Source: Shewanella electrodiphila (GTDB lineage Bacteria > Pseudomonadota > Gammaproteobacteria > Enterobacterales > Shewanellaceae). From it: DNA of 64,000 nucleotides. The position numbers were made by a program, and so were the translations under genes. Shown here piece after piece: positions 57,686-64,000 of this stretch (positions are counted from its first letter, which is position 1; the number at the start of each line of letters is the position of its first letter). Location of the stretch: positions 1 through 64,000 of the forward strand of contig NZ_JAKIKU010000006.1 of NCBI RefSeq assembly GCF_023283985.1, in the 5' to 3' direction. The notes beneath the pieces were generated by a model. It searched no databases and was not told the DNA's origin. It saw only the letters and a list, made by a program, of their open reading frames with translations.

Positions 57686-59712
57686 GTCAATTACTCCAGC
57701 TGCAAGCGGCCATACATCAGCTACTAAAGCATTGGCAGCAACAAGGGCTTATTACCCCACTTGATCGCCATTTCGCTTTAGAAATGGCCAAGATACAGTC
57801 CAGTAAAAGTGATGAGTTTTTATTGTTCATCTGCACCCTACTAAGTCAGCAGTTATCCAGTCAGCACAGCTGTTTGGTCATCAGTGGGATAGATTTAGCT
57901 AATCCGTTTTGTGAGCAACAAGCCCTATGTAAGCTCAACGTCGATCATCAGCAGTTAACTGACTCAATTACCAAATTAGATTGTGTGGGAGAGCCTAGTG
58001 AAAATACTCCGATGATTTTCGAACATGGCCGTTTATACCTAAACAAGTATTATCATTTCGAAACCGAAGTGGCGAGTCGCTTAAATCAGATGGCGAATAT
58101 TGACTTAACTGTCGATACCAATCTGTTACCCGCTTACCTTAACGACTTATTTGATGAGGCTAAGCCAGCTTCATCACAAACCATTAATTGGCAAAAAGTG
58201 GCTACTGCAACGGCATTAACCAAAGCCCTAGCGGTGATTACCGGTGGCCCCGGTACTGGTAAAACGACCACAGTCACTAAACTATTATTATTGCTACTCA
58301 CCCAGTCTGAACTCAGCATAAAGTTAGTCGCCCCAACCGGCAAAGCAGCGGCGCGATTAAGTGAGTCAATCAAAGCCTCTAAAGCCCGTTTGTTTACCCA
58401 AGTGAGTCAAACAGGTAAGCCAGAACTTCTCAAGGCGCTCAAAAATATCCCTGAAGAAGCTGCGACTTTACACCGATTACTTGGGGTTATTCCAAACTCC
58501 CATGCTTTTCGCCATAACAAAGACAACCCGTTACGATTAGATTTATTGGTGGTCGATGAAGCCTCAATGGTCGATTTACCCATGATGCATAAACTGCTCA
58601 ATGCCTTACCCAGTCAAACAAGGTTGATATTGCTAGGCGATCAAGACCAGCTCGCTTCAGTTGAAGCTGGCGCAGTCTTAGCCGATATCTGCTCTGGGCT
58701 TGCAAATACGGACTCATCGTCTGTGCAGCCGTGGAAAATGCGCTATTCCGCTAAACAAGCTGATTTACTTGAGCAACTCACAGGTGAAGCAACCAGCGAG
58801 TTTATTCATCAATCGCCCATGATTGGTGACAACCTGTGTATGTTAATGCACAGTCACCGCTTTAAAGGTGATGCAGGGATTGGCTTATTAGCTAGTTCAG
58901 TAAACTATGTCGATATTCAAGGAGTCCGCCGAGAATGGCAGCATGGCCATCAAGAACTTACTTGGATTGAGCATCAAGCTGAAGGTCAAAGCTTGCCGTT
59001 AATGCAACTTTCGGTGGCAGCTTACAGTGAATATCTGCAGATGATCCTCGATAATCAGCATGTTTATGAACAAGCTAAACTGCTCAATGGTGAACAAGGT
59101 CATGAGCTAGGTTCCGTACAAGACAGTGATTACAATTCCCAGCGTCATCAGGCTGCAGATATTATCGAAAGCTTTAACAAATTCCGGATTTTGTGCGCCA
59201 TGCGATCAGGTGAATTTGGCGTTGATGGTATTAACCTCGCCATCACCAATGTGCTTAAGCAAAATCATTGGATTAAGCCTAACCAGGAGTTTTATCTTGG
59301 CCGTCCAATCATTATCCAAAGTAACGATTACAACTTAGGATTATTTAATGGCGATATTGGTTTGATTTTGCAGGACGAACAAAAACCTGAACGGCTCATG
59401 GCTTATTTTGTCAAAGCAGATGGTAGCTTATTGAAAGTACAACCCGCGCGATTACCCCATCACGACAGTTGTTTTGCGATGACCGTACATAAAAGCCAAG
59501 GCAGTGAATTTGAACAAGTGGCGTTTGTGCTGCCGCAAAAGCCCAGTAATGCGCAATGGCAACTGCTGACTAAAGAGCTGGTGTATACAGCAATTACCCG
59601 TGCTAAAGAACACTTTATCTGCTTAGGCTCGCCTTATGTATTTGAACGCGCCTGTAAACAAGTGACCTCACGAGCATCAGGGTTGGCGCTGAGGTTATGG
59701 GGCAAGTCATAA
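57682..59712 (+). CDS. recD: Exodeoxyribonuclease V alpha subunit RecD
   Basis: RecD is the 5'-3' helicase of RecBCD. The 676-residue product (E. coli 608) shows Walker A TGGPGTGKTTT with Lys194, Walker B VVDEASMVDLP, LILLGDQDQLASVEAGAVL and the C-terminal TVHKSQGSEFEQV and VYTAITRAKEHF. The ATG overlaps the recB stop (ATGA), so recCBD is one translationally coupled operon. A typical RecD N-terminal region precedes the helicase core. The gene ends at a hairpin terminator. Confidence 0.96.
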   Translation: MSQLLQLQAAIHQLLKHWQQQGLITPLDRHFALEMAKIQSSKSDEFLLFICTLLSQQLSSQHSCLVISGIDLANPFCEQQALCKLNVDHQQLTDSITKLDCVGEPSENTPMIFEHGRLYLNKYYHFETEVASRLNQMANIDLTVDTNLLPAYLNDLFDEAKPASSQTINWQKVATATALTKALAVITGGPGTGKTTTVTKLLLLLLTQSELSIKLVAPTGKAAARLSESIKASKARLFTQVSQTGKPELLKALKNIPEEAATLHRLLGVIPNSHAFRHNKDNPLRLDLLVVDEASMVDLPMMHKLLNALPSQTRLILLGDQDQLASVEAGAVLADICSGLANTDSSSVQPWKMRYSAKQADLLEQLTGEATSEFIHQSPMIGDNLCMLMHSHRFKGDAGIGLLASSVNYVDIQGVRREWQHGHQELTWIEHQAEGQSLPLMQLSVAAYSEYLQMILDNQHVYEQAKLLNGEQGHELGSVQDSDYNSQRHQAADIIESFNKFRILCAMRSGEFGVDGINLAITNVLKQNHWIKPNQEFYLGRPIIIQSNDYNLGLFNGDIGLILQDEQKPERLMAYFVKADGSLLKVQPARLPHHDSCFAMTVHKSQGSEFEQVAFVLPQKPSNAQWQLLTKELVYTAITRAKEHFICLGSPYVFERACKQVTSRASGLALRLWGKS

Positions 59713-59810
59713 ACAGAACGAACAGGTTTTAAGAATATAATCGAAACTTAAGATATCAGTTTAGGATGTAAGATTTAGTATTGAAAAATAAATCCTAAGC
59801 TATTCAGCTA

Positions 59811-59837
59811 AGGCCGCTGTTAGCGGCTTTACTTTTT
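59811..59837 (+). terminator. Terminator of recCBD
   Basis: GCCGCT-GTT-AGCGGC followed by TTTACTTTTT. The T-tract overlaps the stop codon of the convergent EamA gene. Confidence 0.85.
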
Positions 59838-60740
59838 ACTCTGACTCTTCCCCAGCACTACCATTAACATCCCCGTCAACACCACAATCGATGCAATCAT
59901 TAAACGGCTAGTTAGGGTTTCAGCAACAAATATCACCCCGCCAAAAGCGGCAATAACGGGTACAGAAAGTTGCACGACGGCAGCTTTAGTGGCGCTAAGT
60001 CCATTAAGCGCGACATACCAAATACTGTAACCCATTGCAGAGGTCACGCTGCCCGCGATAATCGCTAGCCATACACCTTTGTCACTTAATTCAAGCTGCC
60101 CTAAACTGACTAGAAATAATACCAGAACTAAAGGTATAGACCTGACGAAATTGGCACATGTATCGCGTAGCGGCTGAGTTGTTTGTTTACCTTTTAGGGT
60201 ATAAACACCCCAAGCAATTCCTGAAATGGTCATAAATAATAAACCATCCATCGAAGGTGAATTGATATCGGGAACAACTAAATACACAAACCCTACAAAT
60301 GCCGTAATAACCCCAAGCCATTCAATCAGCTTGAGCCGCACTCCCTTAATGATTGCAAGCAGGATCATGGTTAATTGAACTGAGGCAAACAAAATCAATG
60401 CCCCTGTGGCGGTATCAAGTAGTGTGTAGGCATATGAAAAGCTGGCAGCGTAAACAAACAGCATCACACCACCTAACCAACTCCCAGCTGATTGATGTTG
60501 CTTTAGCATTAACTGTTGCTGCTTAATTAAAGATTGTTGATTATTCTTGCCCGTAACTTGAGCATCTGGATATCGAGGTTTTGTTAAAACTCCATTGATT
60601 TTTAAAATCAGTAATAAGGTTAATGCTCCAGATAATAAACGTATAACCGTAAAGCTCACCCAGTCAATGCTACCATCGCCCAGTGCTAAACGGCACAAAA
60701 CAGAGTTCGCCGCAAAAGCTATCAATGCCAATATTGTCAT
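59829..60740 (-). CDS. EamA-family (DMT superfamily) transporter
   Basis: The 303-residue protein has about ten membrane helices arranged as two EamA halves. The N-terminal half starts AFAANSVLCRLALGDGSIDW, with the charged segment around ARQ-like VIRLLSGA. The C-terminal half has ISGIAWGVYTLKGK and YSIWYVALNGLSATKAAVVQL, a typical DMT motif. A hydrophilic insertion of about 35 residues (DAQVTGKNNQQSLIKQQQLM) sits between helices. The substrate is unknown. It is convergent with recD. Confidence 0.88.
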   Translation of the reverse strand: MTILALIAFAANSVLCRLALGDGSIDWVSFTVIRLLSGALTLLLILKINGVLTKPRYPDAQVTGKNNQQSLIKQQQLMLKQHQSAGSWLGGVMLFVYAASFSYAYTLLDTATGALILFASVQLTMILLAIIKGVRLKLIEWLGVITAFVGFVYLVVPDINSPSMDGLLFMTISGIAWGVYTLKGKQTTQPLRDTCANFVRSIPLVLVLFLVSLGQLELSDKGVWLAIIAGSVTSAMGYSIWYVALNGLSATKAAVVQLSVPVIAAFGGVIFVAETLTSRLMIASIVVLTGMLMVVLGKSQSKK

Positions 60741-60829
60741 CGATAAGGTTTTTACATTGGATTGTTGAATAAGGTAAACCTTCTAAATATTAATGGATGA
60801 TTGTTGTGACTGATTGCAATAACTCGCTG

Positions 60830-60885
60830 CACTTACTTATATGCACTTACTTAGTTTCACTTACTTAGTTTCACTTACTTAGATG
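60830..60885. repeat. 14-bp tandem repeat, four units
   Basis: CACTTACTTATATG, CACTTACTTAGTTT (twice, identical) and CACTTACTTAGATG follow head-to-tail in the 250-bp gap between the EamA and LysE genes, upstream of EamA. No other feature was seen in this gap. Confidence 0.93.
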
Positions 60886-60990
60886 CAATGGCTGAGTGAA
60901 AGCTCGACTTATATTAAACAAGATAACTTGAATCCCCCCAATCCACATAATGTCCTGTCGTCATAAGTTGTGACAAATCGTGATAACGGG

Positions 60991-61596
60991 TTAACTTTGC
61001 AAGCTAAACACCAAAGAAACTAACACAGTAATGACTAATAAGATCGCAAACACTAATCGAATAGCTTTAGCATGCTTTGGCGAAGAAAAAGCTGGCTTTA
61101 ATAAGCTGCCAAACACCAACCAAAGACTATCGACCAATGCTGCAACAACAATGCATATTACTGCTGTCATCAAATAACTGGTCGAAGAAGATGAAAGCGG
61201 TAGTAGAAACTGAGAGAAAATCGCGATAAAAGCGGCATAGGCTTTAGGGTTAAGTATATTCAACACTAAGCCATCTCTAAATTTAGGTGCTGACTGTTCT
61301 GTAATGTTTGGCACTACTGAAGCTGTGGCAATTTTAAAGGCAATATAAACCATATACAGCGAAGCAATAATTTGACAGATAATTCTAAAGTTTGGATAAG
61401 AAGTAAATAAGGCTGACAAGCCAAGTACCGTAGCCAGGATAACCAACAATAATCCTGACAATATGCCACACAAAAATGGCAGGCCTTGTTTAACACCAAA
61501 TGTAGCCCCTATTGCAGCGAGCGCAATGGGCACAGGGCCTGGTGAGCCTAATAATAAGCTTGTGGCAATAACTAACGTCATTAAGGGTTCGAGCAA
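60991..61596 (-). CDS. LysE/RhtB-family amino acid exporter
   Basis: The 201-residue protein has the normal length and six helices of the RhtB family. It has the start motif LLGSPGPVPIALAAIGATFG and the central GLVLNILNPKAYAAFIAIF. The start is a TTG at 61596 with AGGG 8 nt upstream; an ATG five codons later is possible. The first membrane segments are intact. It follows prpF on the same strand but is separated from it by a strong terminator. Confidence 0.88.
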   Translation of the reverse strand: MLEPLMTLVIATSLLLGSPGPVPIALAAIGATFGVKQGLPFLCGILSGLLLVILATVLGLSALFTSYPNFRIICQIIASLYMVYIAFKIATASVVPNITEQSAPKFRDGLVLNILNPKAYAAFIAIFSQFLLPLSSSSTSYLMTAVICIVVAALVDSLWLVFGSLLKPAFSSPKHAKAIRLVFAILLVITVLVSLVFSLQS

Positions 61597-61611
61597 AATA
61601 ACATTCCCTAT

Positions 61612-61645
61612 AAAAAAGGCTTATAACGTTATCGTTATAAGCCTT
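61612..61645 (-). terminator. Terminator of prpF
   Basis: AAGGCTTATAACG-ATAA-CGTTATAAGCCTT on the minus strand is a perfect 13-bp stem followed by TTTT, 51 bp after the prpF stop. Confidence 0.92.
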
Positions 61646-61695
61646 GAAAAATCGATATTTAAAATTGTCTCTGATGATTAGGCCACTTTAAATAA

Positions 61696-62901
61696 TTAAA
61701 AGCTATCGCCCGGAACTCTAACCCAGCCTTCCATTAATACTCTTGCACTGCGACTCATACTGGCCTTGTTAACTTGCCAGTTGCCATCAGTTAATGTCGC
61801 TTCTGCGCCCACTTTAAGTGTGCCAGAAGGATGACCAAATATCACTTGAGTGCGAGACGTGCCACCAGCAGCTAAATTTACCAATGAACCTTTAACTGCA
61901 GCGGCTGTGCCAATTGCCACAGCCGCCGTCCCCATCATCGCATGATGCAGTTTACCCATAGATAACGCTCTCACTTGCAAATCGATATCAGTGCGAGCAA
62001 TGGCTTTACCACTTGATGATGTGTAATCACTGGGGACAGATACAAATGCAATTTTCGGCGTATGTTGACGGGCTCTAGCCTCATCGATGTGCTCAATTAA
62101 CCCCATTTTTACAGCGCCATGAGCACGTAACATTTCAAAAAAAGCTAATGCATTTTCATCATTGTTAATGTCATCTTGCAGCTCATGACCCTGGTAGCCA
62201 ATATCAGTAGCGTTGACAAAAATGGTAGGAATACCCGCATTGATCATTGTCGCCTTTACCGATGAAATACCTTTAGCTTTAAACTCAGGGGTAGATTGTG
62301 GCAGAATCAACTCATCAACCACATTACCAGTTGGAAACATAGCAGCATTCGCATCTGCTGGCGCCATGAACTCAACTAAGACTTCAGCAGCTGGAAATGT
62401 CACCCCATCAAGTTCAAAATCACCGGTTTCTTGCACTTCACCATTCACAATTGGCACATGGGCGATAATGGTTTTATTAATGTTGGCTTGCCAAATACGA
62501 ACGACAGCAATGCCATTTTGCGGAATACGGCTCGTATCCACTAAACCATTTGAAATGGCAAATGAGCCCACTGCAGCCGTTAAATTACCGCAGTTACCAC
62601 TCCAATCAACAAAGGGTTTATCAATCGCCACTTGGCCAAATAGATAGTCAACATCATGATCAGCTTGAGTACTTTTAGATAAAATAACCGTTTTACTGGT
62701 ACTTGAGGTTGCCCCGCCCATACCATCAGTTTGCTTGCCATAAGGGTCTGGGCTACCAATCACTCTTAGCAATAACGCATCTCGCGCCGCGCCCGCAATT
62801 TGAGCGGTTTCAGGTAAATCAGTTAACTTGAAAAACACCCCTTTACTGGTGCCGCCACGCATATAGGTTGCAGGGATTTTTATTTGTGGAATATGAGACA
62901 T
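61696..62901 (-). CDS. prpF: 2-methylaconitate cis-trans isomerase PrpF
   Basis: PrpF isomerises the 2-methylaconitate released by AcnD in the 2-methylcitrate cycle of propionate degradation. The start at 62901 (MSHIPQIK, 401 residues) has AGGA 6 nt upstream; the reading frame is open for 20 further codons without a ribosome site. The family signature ATYMRGGTSKGVFF is at the N-terminus, and CGNLTAAVGSFAI and GAVKMGLI are characteristic. It lies downstream of acnD on the same strand, the usual acnD-prpF order. Confidence 0.94.
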   Translation of the reverse strand: MSHIPQIKIPATYMRGGTSKGVFFKLTDLPETAQIAGAARDALLLRVIGSPDPYGKQTDGMGGATSSTSKTVILSKSTQADHDVDYLFGQVAIDKPFVDWSGNCGNLTAAVGSFAISNGLVDTSRIPQNGIAVVRIWQANINKTIIAHVPIVNGEVQETGDFELDGVTFPAAEVLVEFMAPADANAAMFPTGNVVDELILPQSTPEFKAKGISSVKATMINAGIPTIFVNATDIGYQGHELQDDINNDENALAFFEMLRAHGAVKMGLIEHIDEARARQHTPKIAFVSVPSDYTSSSGKAIARTDIDLQVRALSMGKLHHAMMGTAAVAIGTAAAVKGSLVNLAAGGTSRTQVIFGHPSGTLKVGAEATLTDGNWQVNKASMSRSARVLMEGWVRVPGDSF

Positions 62902-62966
62902 ATTATTTCCTAGACTATCGATAAGAACCGACAAAATCGGTAAAAACCGATACAAAATCAATACGA

Positions 62967-63001
62967 AAAGGCCGACGCTTAAATTACTAAAGCGCCGCCT
63001 T
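62967..63001 (-). other. Hairpin between acnD and prpF
   Basis: On the minus strand AAGGCGGCGCTT pairs imperfectly with AAGCGTCGGCCTT; a few T residues follow (CCTTTTCG). It could reduce read-through into prpF or mark an mRNA boundary. Confidence 0.45.
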
Positions 63002-63025
63002 ATGTTATGAATTCAACACCAATAA

Positions 63026-64000
63026 TTAATGGTTCGCTTCTAAAAAGTCTTGAGCAAAGCGCTGTAAAATGCCGCCCGCTTCATAAACCGACAACTCCTC
63101 AGCAGTATCTAAACGACACTTCACCGTCACTTCAGTCTGTGAACCATCACGGCGATGGATAACTAACGTCATCATTGCACCAGGCGTGCGCTCGCCAATA
63201 ATATCGAAAGTTTCAGTGCCATCAATTTGATAAGTTTGACGCGTTTCACCATTAATAAATTCAACCGGTAACACGCCCATTCCCACAAGGTTTGTACGGT
63301 GAATACGCTCAAAGCCTTCAGCGACAATCACTTCAACGCCCGCTAAGCGAACCCCTTTGGCTGCCCAGTCACGACTTGAACCTTGGCCGTAATCTTTACC
63401 AGCAATAATCACCAATGGCTGTTTACGTTCCATATAGGTTTCAATTGCTTCCCACATGCGGCTTTCTTGCCCTTCTGGCTCAATGCGAGCATAAGAGCCT
63501 TGTTTGGTTTGGCCGTTGTGTTGCACCATTTCATTAAGCAATTTCGGGTTGGCAAACGTCGCACGTTGAGCGGTTAAATGATCGCCTCGATGGGTCGCAT
63601 AAGAGTTAAAGTCTTCTTCTGGCAAGCCCATTTTATCAAGGTAAGCACCGGCGGCACTATCAAGCATAATCGCGTTTGATGGTGATAAATGATCGGTAGT
63701 GATGTTGTCACCTAATACCGCTAATGGACGCATGCCTTTCATGGTGCGCTCACCCGCTAATGCGCCTTCCCAATAAGGAGGGCGACGGATATATGTGCTC
63801 TGAGGACGCCAATCATACTGTGGATCAATCTTTGCTGAAGAGCCATCTTGTAAAGAGCCATAGTCCACTTTTATATCAAACATAGGCTCATACACTTTGC
63901 GAAATTGCTCAGGTTTAACGCTTTGAGCTATCACTGCATCGATTTCAGCATCAGATGGCCACAAATCTTTTAAGCGAATGTCATTACCCTCATTATCTTG
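63026..64000 (-). CDS. acnD: 2-methylisocitrate dehydratase, Fe/S-dependent (AcnD), 3' part
   Basis: AcnD is an aconitase-fold enzyme that dehydrates 2-methylcitrate. Only the C-terminal part (about 324 codons) lies in the window; the frame continues past position 64000, so the start is not visible. It includes LAVLGDNITTDHLSPSNAIM and YGQGSSRDWAAKGVRLAGVE, both typical of the aconitase swivel domain. The catalytic Ser and Arg of this domain are in the GSSRDWA motif. The adjacent prpF makes AcnD, rather than AcnA, the likely identity. Confidence 0.92.
   Translation of the reverse strand, partial: QDNEGNDIRLKDLWPSDAEIDAVIAQSVKPEQFRKVYEPMFDIKVDYGSLQDGSSAKIDPQYDWRPQSTYIRRPPYWEGALAGERTMKGMRPLAVLGDNITTDHLSPSNAIMLDSAAGAYLDKMGLPEEDFNSYATHRGDHLTAQRATFANPKLLNEMVQHNGQTKQGSYARIEPEGQESRMWEAIETYMERKQPLVIIAGKDYGQGSSRDWAAKGVRLAGVEVIVAEGFERIHRTNLVGMGVLPVEFINGETRQTYQIDGTETFDIIGERTPGAMMTLVIHRRDGSQTEVTVKCRLDTAEELSVYEAGGILQRFAQDFLEANH

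Overview
The window looks like a chromosomal segment of a marine gammaproteobacterium, most likely Shewanella or a close relative. This rests on gene content and moderate AT richness, not on any database search. Pointers are the ybgC-tolQRAB-pal-cpoB operon, MotY (sodium-driven polar flagellum), yejK/yejL/yejM, recC-recB-recD without ptrA, msrPQ, an acnD-prpF methylcitrate pair and a solitary astB. Nearly all of it is core genome. I see no transposase, phage, integrase or CRISPR array.

Layout. 1-5.5 kb: tRNA-Lys and the Tol-Pal envelope operon, both on the minus strand. 5.5-7 kb: a gene-poor stretch with a nine-unit degenerate tandem repeat and a strong candidate for an unannotated small RNA. 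7-16 kb: motY, rnt, a 2-Cys peroxiredoxin, an NhaC-type antiporter, upp divergent from purMN, cysB, and a membrane-anchored coiled-coil protein of unknown role. 16-26 kb: topA, astB, a large Ig-like lipoprotein, a DAACS symporter and a LysE exporter. 26-37 kb: phoPQ, a 2OG-Fe(II) oxygenase, an HD-GYP protein, corA, yejK, yejLM, tRNA-Pro, a small membrane protein and a CBS-less mgtE. 37-47.6 kb: msrPQ, rmuC, slt, the moxR-DUF58-tgpA operon and a DUF2059 protein. 47.6-49.1 kb: a repeat island of palindromic elements that also carries a copied piece of the tgpA 3' end. 49.1-59.7 kb: a methyltransferase and recCBD. 59.8-64 kb: EamA and LysE transporters, prpF and the 3' part of acnD, which runs off the window.

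How the genes work together. The Tol-Pal genes and yejM serve envelope integrity. phoPQ, corA, mgtE and yejM lie within about 11 kb and all relate to Mg2+ or envelope homeostasis, although PhoQ lacks the acidic Mg2+-sensing cluster known from E. coli. recCBD, topA, rmuC and yejK handle DNA. msrPQ and the peroxiredoxin handle oxidative damage.

The least explained signals are non-coding. They are (1) a promoter, four consecutive hairpins and a terminator at about 6597-6790; (2) a roughly 290-nt mgtE leader with a 14-codon Pro-Pro leader peptide and mutually exclusive hairpins; (3) a repeat family at 47.6-48.8 kb whose stems co-vary around a constant loop; and (4) several unrelated 13-16 bp tandem arrays in intergenic gaps.
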